Counted from the first letter of the stretch, positions 18,255-27,674 are shown. The stretch is DNA of 64,000 nt from Rahnella ecdela (GCF_019049625.1 NZ_JAFMOY010000112.1:22949-86948); one strand, 5' to 3'. Notes: a model not told the origin generated them from the letters alone. Program-made: numbers and translations.

Positions 18255-19312
18255 CCATGCAAATTCCGGCACCTGCTTCAAAGCAAACGGCGCGGATGTC
18301 GTTCCCTGCCGGACGTATCGGCAAACGGCTGACGCAGGTGGCGGTCACGCTGTTCGGCCTGCTGTTGCTGACGTTTTTTATCGGCCGCGTGATGCCGGTG
18401 GATCCGGTGCTGGCGATTGTCGGACCGGACGCTGACCACAGTACCTATCAGCAGGTTTACCATCAGCTCGGTTTTGATAAGCCGTTGTGGACGCAGTTCG
18501 GCATCTACCTTTCCGGGCTGGCGCACGGCGATTTAGGCAATGCGCTGCTGACCGGTAAACCGGTGACGCAGGACATTCTTCGCGTGTTCCCGGCCACGAT
18601 GGAACTGGCAACGTTGGCGATCATTCTCGGCGCAGGCGTCGGCATTCCGCTTGGCGTGCTGGCGGCAGCAAAACGCAACAGCATCGCGGATTACGTGGTG
18701 CGCATCATCAGTCTGGCCGGTTATTCCACGCCAATATTTTGGGTCGGTATGATGGGTTTACTGGTGTTTTACGCCTGGCTCGGTTGGGTCGGCGGTGCCG
18801 GGCGGGTAGATTTCAGCCTCGACGGACAGGTTACGCGCCACAGCGGATTTATGCTGATTGACGCGCTGATCGCCGGAAACTGGGAGGTGTTCCGCAATGC
18901 GCTCAATCACCTGATTTTGCCCGCGTCTCTGCTGGGTTTTCACTCGCTGGCTTACATCAGCCGTATGACCCGCAGCTTTATGCTGGCGCAACTTTCGCAG
19001 GAATTCATCATCACCGCCCGCGTGAAAGGGCTCAGCGAATGGCATGTGCTGTGGAATCACGCGTTTCGCAACATTCTGGTTCAACTGCTGACCGTGGTGG
19101 CGCTGGCATACGGATCGCTGCTGGAAGGCGCGGTGCTGATTGAAACCGTGTTTTCGTGGCCGGGTTTTGGTTCGTACCTCACCAGCAGCCTGATGCTGGG
19201 CGACATGAACGCAGTGATGGGCTGTGTGCTTGTGGTCGGCATGATTTTTGTGGTGCTGAATTTGCTCTCTGACCTGCTGTATCAGGTCTTTGATCCGAGG
19301 ACAAAAGTATGA
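18251..19312 (+). CDS. ABC importer permease, DppB-like
   Basis: A 353-residue inner-membrane permease with six hydrophobic segments. The EAA-type loop is around EFIITARVKGLSEWHVLWNHAF, followed by the FSWPGFGSYL motif typical of DppB/OppB. Overlaps the binding-protein gene by 4 nt and the next permease gene by 4 nt, so translation is probably coupled. Confidence 0.92.
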   Translation: MTMQIPAPASKQTARMSFPAGRIGKRLTQVAVTLFGLLLLTFFIGRVMPVDPVLAIVGPDADHSTYQQVYHQLGFDKPLWTQFGIYLSGLAHGDLGNALLTGKPVTQDILRVFPATMELATLAIILGAGVGIPLGVLAAAKRNSIADYVVRIISLAGYSTPIFWVGMMGLLVFYAWLGWVGGAGRVDFSLDGQVTRHSGFMLIDALIAGNWEVFRNALNHLILPASLLGFHSLAYISRMTRSFMLAQLSQEFIITARVKGLSEWHVLWNHAFRNILVQLLTVVALAYGSLLEGAVLIETVFSWPGFGSYLTSSLMLGDMNAVMGCVLVVGMIFVVLNLLSDLLYQVFDPRTKV

Positions 19313-20214
19313 CGATTTCCCTCGATTCCGTCACGCTCAGCGCGGGCGACGAAAAACGTCAGCGCGTGAAAAGGGCGTTTGGCCGCGTGGGTCATTTCCT
19401 GTGGCAGATGGCCTGTAATCCCCTGACAGCCATCGGTGGCGCGATAGTTCTGGTGCTGATGATTGTGGCGATTTTCGCGCCGTGGATCGCGCCGTTTCAC
19501 CCGCTGGTGCAGGATTTAAACAACGCGCTCAGCCCGCCGTCGGCGGCGCACTGGTTCGGCACCGACGAGTTTGGCCGCGACATCTTCAGCCGTCTGGTTT
19601 ATGGCTCGCGCATCACGCTGTACATCGTGTTGCTGGTGTCGGTCACCGTCGGGCCGCTCGGGTTGCTGCTCGGCGTCACCGCCGGTTATTTCGGCGGCAA
19701 AACTGACATGGTGCTGATGCGCGTCACTGACATTTTCATCTCGTTCCCGAGTCTGGTGCTGGCGCTGGCGTTTGTCGCTGCATTAGGTCCGGGGCTCGAG
19801 CATGTCGTGATCGCCATTACGCTCACCGCGTGGCCGCCGATTGCGCGTCTGGCACGTGCCGAAACCCTTTCGCTGCGACAGGCCGATTTTATCTCAGCGG
19901 TGCGGTTGCAAGGTGCGAGTCCGGTGCGGGTGTTATGGCGTCACATTGTGCCGCTGTGTCTGCCGTCGGTCATCATCCGTATCACCATGAATATGGCGGG
20001 AATAATCCTGACCGCTGCCGGTCTGGGCTTTCTCGGACTCGGTGCGCAGCCGCCGGATCCGGAGTGGGGCGCGATGATTTCCAGCGGCCGTACTTACATG
20101 ATGGAGTGCTGGTGGGTGGCAACCATTCCCGGTCTGGCGATCCTGATTAACAGCCTGGCGTTCAACTTTTTAGGAGATGGCCTTCGTGACATTCTCGATC
20201 CCCGAAATGACTGA
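19309..20214 (+). CDS. ABC importer permease, DppC-like
   Basis: A 301-residue permease with an N-terminal OppC-type segment, HWFGTDEFGRDIFSRL (conserved in DppC), the EAA loop near SAVRLQGASPVRVLWRHI and the LGFLGLGAQPPDPEWG end. It pairs with the DppB-like permease as the membrane channel. The 3' end overlaps the following ATPase gene by about 29 nt. Confidence 0.92.
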   Translation: MTISLDSVTLSAGDEKRQRVKRAFGRVGHFLWQMACNPLTAIGGAIVLVLMIVAIFAPWIAPFHPLVQDLNNALSPPSAAHWFGTDEFGRDIFSRLVYGSRITLYIVLLVSVTVGPLGLLLGVTAGYFGGKTDMVLMRVTDIFISFPSLVLALAFVAALGPGLEHVVIAITLTAWPPIARLARAETLSLRQADFISAVRLQGASPVRVLWRHIVPLCLPSVIIRITMNMAGIILTAAGLGFLGLGAQPPDPEWGAMISSGRTYMMECWWVATIPGLAILINSLAFNFLGDGLRDILDPRND

Positions 20215-21052
20215 CGCTCCGGCGTTACTCGATGTGCAGGATTTGCACGTCAGCTTTGTGAATGGTCGTCAGGTGACGCAGGCAGTTCGCGGCGTGTCGT
20301 TCCAGCTCGGGCGCGAAAAACTGGCGATTGTCGGTGAGTCGGGCTCGGGGAAATCCACCGTCGGTCGTGCGTTATTGCATCTTCATCCGTCAAAAGCACA
20401 GATCACCGCCAGCAAAATGCAGTTCGCTGATGTGGATTTGCTGCGTGCCAGCCCGAAGCAGATGCGTCAGGTACGTGGCAAACGGATTTCAATGATTATG
20501 CAGGATCCAAAATACTCACTGAATCCGGTGCTGTGCGTGGGCGATCAAATTGCCGAAGCCTGGCGTTCGCACCACAAGTGTTCGTATCAGGATGCCAAAC
20601 GCAAAGTGCTGAATATTCTGGACGTGGTGCGCATCCGTGATCCGGAACGTGTGTACGGCCTGTATCCGCACGAGATTTCCGGGGGACAGGGGCAGCGCAT
20701 CATGATAGCGATGATGTTGATCACCGACCCGGAAATGGTGATTGCCGATGAGCCGACGTCGGCGCTCGATGTATCGGTGCGTTTACAGGTGCTGGCGCTG
20801 CTCGACGACCTGGTGAAAACGCGCGGTCTGGGGCTGATATTTATCAGTCACGACATCAATCTGGTGCGCAGTTTCTGCGACCGTGTGCTGGTGATGTATG
20901 CCGGACGCATTGTGGAATCCATCGCCGCTACCGATCTGGATAACGCGCAGCATCCTTACACGCGTGGCCTGCTCAATGCGTTGCCGGATATGGATAACCG
21001 CCGTTATCCGCTGCCGGTAATGCAGCGTCAGGCCAGCTGGCTGACCGAATAA
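20186..21052 (+). CDS. ABC importer ATPase, DppD-like
   Basis: About 288 residues. Walker A is GESGSGKST, the signature is ISGGQGQR, Walker B is MVIADEPTSALD and the H-loop is ISHD. The GTG at 20186 is chosen because GGAG lies 9 nt upstream; an ATG at 20177 abuts GGAG and another ATG is at 20207. It energises import together with the DppF-like ATPase downstream. The DQIAEAW and YPHEISGG segments are typical of peptide-type ATPases. Confidence 0.9.
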   Translation: MTFSIPEMTDAPALLDVQDLHVSFVNGRQVTQAVRGVSFQLGREKLAIVGESGSGKSTVGRALLHLHPSKAQITASKMQFADVDLLRASPKQMRQVRGKRISMIMQDPKYSLNPVLCVGDQIAEAWRSHHKCSYQDAKRKVLNILDVVRIRDPERVYGLYPHEISGGQGQRIMIAMMLITDPEMVIADEPTSALDVSVRLQVLALLDDLVKTRGLGLIFISHDINLVRSFCDRVLVMYAGRIVESIAATDLDNAQHPYTRGLLNALPDMDNRRYPLPVMQRQASWLTE

Positions 21053-21061
21053 GGAGCCGAC

Positions 21062-21847
21062 ATGACGTATAAAACCATGATTGACGTGCGCAACCTGAAC
21101 CTGACGTTTGGTGAAGGTGCGAAAACCACGCAGGTGCTGACCGACGTGAATATCGCCGTGCGCGAGGGTGAGATTTTCGGGCTGGTGGGGGAATCCGGTT
21201 CCGGCAAAACCACGGTGCTGAAATGTCTGGCGGGACTGTTTACCCACTGGAAGGGCGAACTGGAAATCGACGGTCAGCAGCTCGAACACCGCATCGGTCG
21301 CGACCGTTGTCGTCTGGTGCAAATGGTGTTTCAGGATCCGTACGGGTCACTGCATCCGCGCCATACTATCGGCGATATTCTGGAAGAGCCGCTGCAAATC
21401 CACCGCATCGACCAGCGGGATCAGCGTATTAATACCATTCTGGAAAAAGTCGGCCTCAACCGCGCTTTCCGCAGCCGTTATCCGCATCAGCTTTCCGGCG
21501 GACAGCGCCAGCGTGTGGCGATTGCGCGGGCGCTGATCCTCAAACCGCGCGTTCTGTTGCTTGACGAACCGACCTCTGCGCTGGATGTCTCCGTGCAGGC
21601 GGAAATACTCAATTTGCTGTTCGATCTTCAAAAAGAGGAAGGGCTGACATATTTGATGGTTACCCACGATTTGGGGGTGATCGCCCATCTTTGCCAGCGC
21701 GTCGCGGTCATGAAATACGGCAAAATTCTCGAAACGCTGGAAACCGATGCGCTGCTGCGCGGCGATATCACCGATGATTACACCCGCGTGCTGGTCGATG
21801 CCAGCCGCGACTATAGCCGGGAAATGGCGGCGAAAGTGATGTTGTAG
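21062..21847 (+). CDS. ABC importer ATPase, DppF-like
   Basis: A 261-residue ATPase. Walker A is GESGSGKTT, Q-loop region FQDPYGSLHPRH, signature LSGGQRQR, Walker B VLLLDEPTSALD, H-loop VTHD. An AAGGAG site precedes the ATG, nine nt after the previous stop. Last gene of the enolase/ABC operon; a convergent amidohydrolase gene follows 29 nt later. Confidence 0.92.
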   Translation: MTYKTMIDVRNLNLTFGEGAKTTQVLTDVNIAVREGEIFGLVGESGSGKTTVLKCLAGLFTHWKGELEIDGQQLEHRIGRDRCRLVQMVFQDPYGSLHPRHTIGDILEEPLQIHRIDQRDQRINTILEKVGLNRAFRSRYPHQLSGGQRQRVAIARALILKPRVLLLDEPTSALDVSVQAEILNLLFDLQKEEGLTYLMVTHDLGVIAHLCQRVAVMKYGKILETLETDALLRGDITDDYTRVLVDASRDYSREMAAKVML

Positions 21848-21876
21848 GATGGGGACTGGCAGTATTTCCCCGTCTG

Positions 21877-23328
21877 TTACAGCGTATTTTTCATAACATT
21901 TCCGTCTTTCACAATAACGCGGAACGCTTCTTCCGGCCGGGCGATAAGCTCAATATCTGTCAGCGGATCGCCGTCTACTACGATCATGTCTGCCAGCGCA
22001 CCCGCTTCAATAACGCCCAACTTACCGGGGTACGGATTGCGGGGGCCGGAGAGGGCGCATAGCTCGGCGTTCACGCTTGTGGCCATTTTCAGGATCTCCA
22101 CCGGGGTGTACCAGCGCACCAGTTTGGCTAACTGCGCGCCCTGACGGGTGGCGAGATGCGCGTCAAACAGGGTATCCGTGCCCCAGGCGGTTTTGATGTT
22201 GTATTTTTTGGCAAGCTGGTAAGCCGTATCAGTCCCCGCAGACATCACAAGCTGTTTGGCGCGCGATGCAGGCGTCGCCATCGGCACCGCATCTTCATCA
22301 TCGAGGAAAGGTTGCAGACACCACCATATATGCTGTTGCGCCATCAACTGCACCGTGTCTTCATCCACCAGCTGGCCGTGTTCAATGCACTTCACGCCCC
22401 CTTTGATTGCCATCGACACCGCCCGCGCCGTGTAGGCATGCACGGTCACGTACGTCCCCCAGTTTTCAGCAGCAGTCACCGCCGCCTGAATTTCAGGCAC
22501 GGATCCTTCGGTGACGTCGATACCGTCATACATCGAGGCGACGCCACCCCCCGCCATAAACTTCACCTGAGATGCGCCGCGCATCAGTTGCTCGCGCGCC
22601 CGCAACAGAACCTGATCAGCCCCATCAGCGATCGCCGTAATCCCGATCCGTTCAATATAACTCAGGCTGTCACCGGGTGTGCGCGGCACTTCATGCAGAA
22701 GCCGGAAATCGCCGTGTCCGCCGGTTTGAGAAATAAAAGCGCCCGAGGGATAGATACGAGGCCCCGGCGTTATCTGTTCATCAATCGCCCGTTTCAGGCC
22801 AAAGACAGGGCCGCCCATATCGCGTACGGTGGTAAAACCACGCAATACCGTTGCCTGCGCTTCCGCAATTGCCAGCGCCTGAATGTAGTTAAAATCAGCT
22901 GTCATGGCGGTCATCATTGACGGACGAGCCATGACAGCATGCCAGTGGGCGTCAATCAACCCCGGCATCAGGACTCCGCCCGCACCATCAATTACCGTGG
23001 TGTCCTGAGGTAACGGCGTGCCCGCCGGTTCGACGGCCTTAATCACATTACCTTCGATAATCACCTGCAAACCCTCGCGCAGTCCGTCAGAAACACCGTC
23101 GAAAATCCGCACATTAATGAATGCTTTGAGGTGCGCAGATGTCGCCGTTGTGGCCTCACGGGGGGATCTCTCACCAGGCAGTGCCGCGGAGACCGTTGCA
23201 GCGGTGATGGGCGGTGCTTTTGCGGCTTCACGGGTGAGTACCGTGTTGATGCGGACAAAGGCCGGGCTGTGGCAAAGACAGGCTTCAGAATGTTCGTGAG
23301 CCGGATAATTCAGAGGTGTCTGTCGCAT
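21877..23328 (-). CDS. Metal-dependent amidohydrolase (imidazolonepropionase/Xaa-Pro-dipeptidase-like)
   Basis: A 483-residue amidohydrolase-superfamily enzyme. Metal ligands are His128 and His130 (DAHWHA), a probable bridging Lys256 (QVKFMAGGG), His297 (TVHAYT), His317 (IEHGQ) and Asp385 (WGTDTLF). Relatives hydrolyse dipeptides or cyclic and N-acyl amides. Residues 1-~68 precede the catalytic domain and are unusual: EACLCHSPAF, then an Ala/Thr/Pro-rich stretch without a proper signal peptide. It converges with the ABC operon and is followed upstream by an IclR regulator gene on the same strand. Confidence 0.82.
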   Translation of the reverse strand: MRQTPLNYPAHEHSEACLCHSPAFVRINTVLTREAAKAPPITAATVSAALPGERSPREATTATSAHLKAFINVRIFDGVSDGLREGLQVIIEGNVIKAVEPAGTPLPQDTTVIDGAGGVLMPGLIDAHWHAVMARPSMMTAMTADFNYIQALAIAEAQATVLRGFTTVRDMGGPVFGLKRAIDEQITPGPRIYPSGAFISQTGGHGDFRLLHEVPRTPGDSLSYIERIGITAIADGADQVLLRAREQLMRGASQVKFMAGGGVASMYDGIDVTEGSVPEIQAAVTAAENWGTYVTVHAYTARAVSMAIKGGVKCIEHGQLVDEDTVQLMAQQHIWWCLQPFLDDEDAVPMATPASRAKQLVMSAGTDTAYQLAKKYNIKTAWGTDTLFDAHLATRQGAQLAKLVRWYTPVEILKMATSVNAELCALSGPRNPYPGKLGVIEAGALADMIVVDGDPLTDIELIARPEEAFRVIVKDGNVMKNTL

Positions 23329-23389
23329 AACGCAATGTTCCTCAGCAGTCAGTTCTGGCAGGTATGTTTCGAAAACAGTCAGGTATGGG

Positions 23390-24175
23390 TTACTGATAAA
23401 AATTCACGTCTGGCATCGCGCCTAACGCTTTCTCAATCCGTGCGCGGGCGGCGAGCAGAATGTGGACAGTCTCTTCGCGCTTTGTCTCTGTTGCCCTGAA
23501 TACGGGGATGGAAATGCTCAGCGCCGCGATAGTCTTATTGCGTTGTTTCAACGGGATTGCGCAGCATATAGTTTCCTCATTAATCTCACGGTTATCCACC
23601 GAATAGCCGCGGATTTTGACATCTTCCAGTTGCTCCCGCAGTGCCTCGACGGAGCGGGTACTGTAGGGCGTCAGGGGCGTGAATCCGTCCGGATACCATT
23701 TCCTGATTTGCTCATCGCTGTATTCACAGATGAGTGATTTACCCAGCGCCGAAAAAATGGCGGGCAGGCGGGTACCAATGTGAGAGGCAAGTTGCACCGT
23801 CTGTTCTGCCTGTACTTTGTTGATATATAGCACGTCCGCGCCATCGAGAATGCCCATCTGACACACTTCATTGCACTGTTTAACCATGTCGCTCATCTCG
23901 TTGTAAACGAGCGTCAGCCAGAAAGACCTGTCGAGGAAGGAACGTGAAAGCATCGAACAGGCGATACCCGGAGAATAAAGCTGCGCAGCGGCCTCGTAAC
24001 TGACGTAGCGCTTTTCCACCAGCGTTTTCAATATGGGAAAGATGGTGCCTTTCAGGCTGCCGGTTTTTTCAGAGAGTTTGGTTAACGACATGCCTTTATT
24101 TTCCGCAGCAAGTGCTTCCAGAATTTCCAAAACCCGCAGGGTAGGCTTATGTTCCATGATGCTAATTTTTCTCAT
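23390..24175 (-). CDS. IclR-family transcriptional regulator
   Basis: A 261-residue IclR protein: winged helix at residues ~10-75 (LRVLEILEALAAENKGMSLTKLSEKTG in pieces) and an effector domain with the SALGKSLICEY motif. It is divergent from the MFS permease at 24595 and upstream of the amidohydrolase on its own strand, so it may control both. Effector unknown. Confidence 0.88.
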   Translation of the reverse strand: MRKISIMEHKPTLRVLEILEALAAENKGMSLTKLSEKTGSLKGTIFPILKTLVEKRYVSYEAAAQLYSPGIACSMLSRSFLDRSFWLTLVYNEMSDMVKQCNEVCQMGILDGADVLYINKVQAEQTVQLASHIGTRLPAIFSALGKSLICEYSDEQIRKWYPDGFTPLTPYSTRSVEALREQLEDVKIRGYSVDNREINEETICCAIPLKQRNKTIAALSISIPVFRATETKREETVHILLAARARIEKALGAMPDVNFYQ

Positions 24176-24405
24176 AAAGAGGCAGATAACTTCATTCTAG
24201 GGTTAAAAACTCACCGCGTAAATTCTTAGGGAATTTCCCTCTGTGCGCGCCATTCACTCTGCATGCTGTGTCCTGCGCGTTTGTGACAGGTCTCAAACTC
24301 TGACGAAAAAGTCAGCGTCTGCAACGCTGTTATTTACAAAAACGCAACAGAATAATCTAAATAAAACAACAGATTAAGAACTATTTCGTAACCGTTTTAT
24401 CAAAT

Positions 24406-24433
24406 TTGACTCAACTTGGCACGTGGCTATACT
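24406..24433 (+). promoter_or_regulatory. Sigma-70 promoter for the MFS permease
   Basis: TTGACT (24406-24411), 16-bp spacer, TATACT (24428-24433). Downstream at 24441-24475 lies an AT-rich stretch with two related TTTGTAT(N)TATATA-like segments that could be an operator for the divergent IclR regulator. The remaining part of 24176-24594 shows no gene other than the short leader ORF listed separately. Confidence 0.6.
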
Positions 24434-24532
24434 CGGCTTGTTTGTATTTATATACGTAGTTTGTATATATGAACTAATAAACATCAATACATCGTGCAAC
24501 GGGCGCAGTGCGGCAAGTGAGAAGGTTCAGAA

Positions 24533-24631
24533 ATGATTTATGCCTGTAAAGCACCTGAATGGAAAAATATTCTGACGACGATTAAGGAAGAACAATGGCT
24601 AAACTCGCGCAATATTCCAATCCTCATCTGA
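24533..24631 (+). other. Possible short leader ORF overlapping the MFS start
   Basis: A 32-codon frame starts with ATG at 24533, preceded by GAAGG at a good distance, and ends with TGA at 24629-24631. It overlaps the first 37 nt of the MFS gene in another frame. The peptide (MIYACKAPEWKN...) resembles nothing I know. It may be chance. Confidence 0.3.
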
Positions 24632-25917
24632 ACTCCGCGATAAGTAAATCCTGGAAACGCCTCGTTCCCATTATGTTCATTATGTATTTTGTCGCCTTTA
24701 TTGACCGGGTAAACATTGGCTTTGCCAAAGACGCGATGAAACTGGATATCGGCTTATCAGAACCGGCATTCGCACTGGGCGCGGGGATTTTCTTCGCTGC
24801 TTATGCGCTGTTCGGCATACCGGCCAACCTGATCCTGAACAAAATCGGCGCACAAAAATGGCTGAGTATTACCACGGCGATCTGGGGGCTGCTTTCGGCC
24901 ATGACCGGGTTCGTCACCAATGAAACCGAGTTTATTATTCTGCGTTTTTTGCTTGGTCTCGGGGAAGCAGGGTTCTATCCGGGGATCCTGCTACTGGCCT
25001 CGATTTACTTTCCAAATAAAGTGCGCGGATCGGTGATCGGCATCTTCGTGCTGGGCGTGCCTTTTGCGCTGACGTTAGGCTCGCCGATATCCGGCGCGTT
25101 GCTGGAAATGCACGGGCTGATGGGGCGTCCGGGCTGGTTCTGGATGTTTGTGATTGAGGGGCTTCCGGCGTTTATTCTCGGGATCTTCGCCTATTTCTAT
25201 CTCGATGATAATCCCTCAAAGGCCCGCTTTCTGAATCAGCAGGAAAAGGACGCGCTGAATGTGCAGCTGGAATCGGAGCGGCGGAAAACAGAAACCGGAT
25301 CGGTGCGTGCGGCGTTAAAAAATATCAAAGTCTGGCACCTCGCGCTGGTGTACGGCACTATCCAGATTTCGGTGTACGGCCTGATGTTTTTCCTGCCTTC
25401 TCAGGTCGCGTCATTAATGGGTGAGAATCTCGGGTTTAAACAATCGCTGGTCGCGGCGATCCCTTGGGCATTTTCAGCCGTCGGCGTCTATTTTATTCCG
25501 CGAATCGCTGACCGCAATCCCGCTTATCGTGTGGCAATATCGGTGATGTGCATGGTGGCCGCCGCGGCCGGTCTGGCGGTTTCTGCGTTTGCCAGCCCGG
25601 TCATTGCCATCGCCGCGCTGTGTTTAAGTGCGGTCGGTTTCCTGTCCGTTCAGCCGATTTTCTGGACTTTCCCGCCGCAATTGCTTAGCGGTTCCGCTCT
25701 GGCGGCCGGTATCGGATTCTGTACCACAATGGGCGCACTATGCTCCTTCATGGCACCGATTATTCGTGTGGAGATTGACCGGATGATGGACAGCAGCACC
25801 GCCGGTCTGATTGCGTTGTCCGTCATCACGGCAGGGTGTGCACTGCTGATCAGCCTGTTACGTCACGCTCAGAAAACGGAGATACTCCGTGCCGGACCGA
25901 GTTCCTTGACAGAATAA
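24595..25917 (+). CDS. MFS transporter, anion:cation symporter (ACS) type
   Basis: A 440-residue 12-TM MFS protein. The MYFVAFIDRVNIGFAKD start and LGLGEAGFYPGILLL segment are signatures of the ACS family (phthalate, tartrate, glucarate and other organic-anion importers). AAGGAAG lies 5 nt before the ATG. It is divergent from the IclR regulator, so it likely imports the compound handled by the amidohydrolase or a related carboxylate. Substrate not assignable. Confidence 0.9.
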   Translation: MAKLAQYSNPHLNSAISKSWKRLVPIMFIMYFVAFIDRVNIGFAKDAMKLDIGLSEPAFALGAGIFFAAYALFGIPANLILNKIGAQKWLSITTAIWGLLSAMTGFVTNETEFIILRFLLGLGEAGFYPGILLLASIYFPNKVRGSVIGIFVLGVPFALTLGSPISGALLEMHGLMGRPGWFWMFVIEGLPAFILGIFAYFYLDDNPSKARFLNQQEKDALNVQLESERRKTETGSVRAALKNIKVWHLALVYGTIQISVYGLMFFLPSQVASLMGENLGFKQSLVAAIPWAFSAVGVYFIPRIADRNPAYRVAISVMCMVAAAAGLAVSAFASPVIAIAALCLSAVGFLSVQPIFWTFPPQLLSGSALAAGIGFCTTMGALCSFMAPIIRVEIDRMMDSSTAGLIALSVITAGCALLISLLRHAQKTEILRAGPSSLTE

Positions 25918-25932
25918 TCATGACCCTTTAGT

Positions 25933-25951
25933 TTGTTGATACCATCAACAA
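25933..25951. promoter_or_regulatory. Palindromic operator before the MarR-GNAT gene
   Basis: TTGTTGAT-ACC-ATCAACAA: perfect 8-bp arms around a 3-nt centre, ending 12 nt before the ATG at 25964. Size and position fit autoregulation by a MarR-type dimer. Confidence 0.6.
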
Positions 25952-25963
25952 TCAGGGTTAACC

Positions 25964-26851
25964 ATGTCGGCCATTCATTCGATCCGTACCGAGCTTCGCT
26001 ATCTTGTCCGAGAATTAGGGCTGCTGGATAAAAACTGTTTTGATTCGGGTTTATCCCTGACGCAGGCACATCTGCTGACCTATTTGTCTAAAAATGGCGT
26101 GACGCCTTTTGCTGAATTATGCCTGCAGCTGAGCATGGATAAAGCGTCACTGAGCCGAACGCTGAATGTGCTGGCGGATAAGAACTACGTTGAGACAATT
26201 GCCGGAACCGAAGATAAACGACTCAAAAGTTTTCGGCTGACGGAGGGGGGTATACAGAAATTAGCGCAAGCAGATGGCGCTGCGGATAACGCATTCTCAT
26301 TTGTTAATGATGAAATGGAATTACAGGATGCGCAGGAAATAATAAAGGGATTGCGGACACTGAGAATAAATACCTTCCGGCGGAATGCTTCGCGCCATCC
26401 GCAAAGAATACAAATAGAAATCATGCGCGATCATTACCAGCCGGAAGTGATGAGGCTGTTAACTGAAACATTTTCACTGGAGCAGAATATTCCGGCGGAG
26501 CTGATTTCATTACCGCCACAGTTGAGTAGTCAGTGCTGGATAGTCCGGGCGGGGGAATATATTCTGGGCACGGTCGCTGGCTGGCAGGAAAATAGTCACT
26601 GGCACTGGGGAAGGTTTGCGGTAGATCCCTGCTATCGCGGAATGGGGATTGGTAAACAACTGGCGCGGGTTTCACTTGGCGAAATGTTAACGCAAACGGA
26701 TAAAGTGCTGCTCGATGCGCGGGATTCAACGGTAAAAATCATCAGTGATCTGGGGGGCATCATTACCGGCCCGACCACGGATTTTTACGGAATGCCCATC
26801 ACGCCGATGCGTCTGAAGAAAGAGGATTTTTTGGGTCCAGTGAATACTTAA
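25964..26851 (+). CDS. MarR-type regulator fused to a GNAT acetyltransferase
   Basis: A 295-residue two-domain protein. Residues ~1-145 are a MarR winged helix (LTQAHLLTYLSKNG, LSMDKASLSRTLNVL, DKRLKSFRLTEGG). Residues ~150-290 are GNAT, with the acetyl-CoA motif VDPCYRGMGIGKQLA. Such fusions are known in proteobacteria but few are characterised; the regulator may be tied to acetylation of a small molecule or protein. It follows the ACS permease by 46 nt with its own palindrome in between. Confidence 0.85.
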   Translation: MSAIHSIRTELRYLVRELGLLDKNCFDSGLSLTQAHLLTYLSKNGVTPFAELCLQLSMDKASLSRTLNVLADKNYVETIAGTEDKRLKSFRLTEGGIQKLAQADGAADNAFSFVNDEMELQDAQEIIKGLRTLRINTFRRNASRHPQRIQIEIMRDHYQPEVMRLLTETFSLEQNIPAELISLPPQLSSQCWIVRAGEYILGTVAGWQENSHWHWGRFAVDPCYRGMGIGKQLARVSLGEMLTQTDKVLLDARDSTVKIISDLGGIITGPTTDFYGMPITPMRLKKEDFLGPVNT

Positions 26852-26857
26852 AAATCC

Positions 26858-27658
26858 TCAGGCCAGCAGCGGCCGCCATCCCAGCCGGGTTTCAATCATT
26901 TTTGCCCCGTTTTGCGCCAGCGCCCGCAAGTCCGGGAGGGTCTGGTCAACCTTGCTGGCGGGAACGACAATTGAAATAGTGGCCCGGCATGCCCCGCTGC
27001 TGTCACAAATGGGAGACGCAATGCAGGCTACGGAGAAATCAGATTCGTTGGCCTGAATCGACAAACGATGTTCCAGTGCGGTGAACGCACTTTGCGCGAG
27101 ACGCTGCGGATCGGTTTCGGCCTTGCCAGTGGGCGAGGGCGGTGCAGACGTTGTAAACAGTGCCAGCCTTTCTTCCAGGCTCAAATGCCCCACCAGCAGG
27201 CGCCCGGATGCGGACCAGTTCAATGGAATGCGCGTCCCGACGCGGGAGGCGACGTGAAAATGATCCCGTCCTTCGGCCATGGCCAGCACGACCATTTTAT
27301 CGTCGTCACGGCCACAAATCTGGATCACTTCCCCGCATTGCTGGCTGAGGTTTTCCATCTCTTGTGTCGCCACGGTCAGCAAATCCAGATTACGGCCATA
27401 AGATAAGCCGTAGTAGTAAAGACGCGGGCCGAGCCATATCAGCCCATTCTTCTGACGTTCGAGCATCGATTTGTTGACCAAATCATCTACCACAGAATAG
27501 ATGGTCGATAGCGGTGCGCCCACCGCTTTCGCCATCTCATAACAGGTCAGCGATTGCTGTTGCTGTTGCAGCAGGTCTAATACCTGTATCGCGCGATCAA
27601 TACCGCTGGTGCGTGCTCGCCTTTGCTGTGGTGACTGATCTTCGTTTTCCTGGGTCAT
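26858..27658 (-). CDS. IclR-family transcriptional regulator
   Basis: A 266-residue IclR protein: helix-turn-helix in residues ~18-80 (SGIDRAIQVLDLL, APLSTIYSVVDDL) and an effector domain with RVGTRIPLNWSASGRLL. It ends the long minus-strand operon that begins at 35965, so it probably controls that operon. The start is 16 nt after the PLP-enzyme stop. Confidence 0.88.
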   Translation of the reverse strand: MTQENEDQSPQQRRARTSGIDRAIQVLDLLQQQQQSLTCYEMAKAVGAPLSTIYSVVDDLVNKSMLERQKNGLIWLGPRLYYYGLSYGRNLDLLTVATQEMENLSQQCGEVIQICGRDDDKMVVLAMAEGRDHFHVASRVGTRIPLNWSASGRLLVGHLSLEERLALFTTSAPPSPTGKAETDPQRLAQSAFTALEHRLSIQANESDFSVACIASPICDSSGACRATISIVVPASKVDQTLPDLRALAQNGAKMIETRLGWRPLLA

Positions 27659-27674
27659 GTTTATCTCGTCGCGG

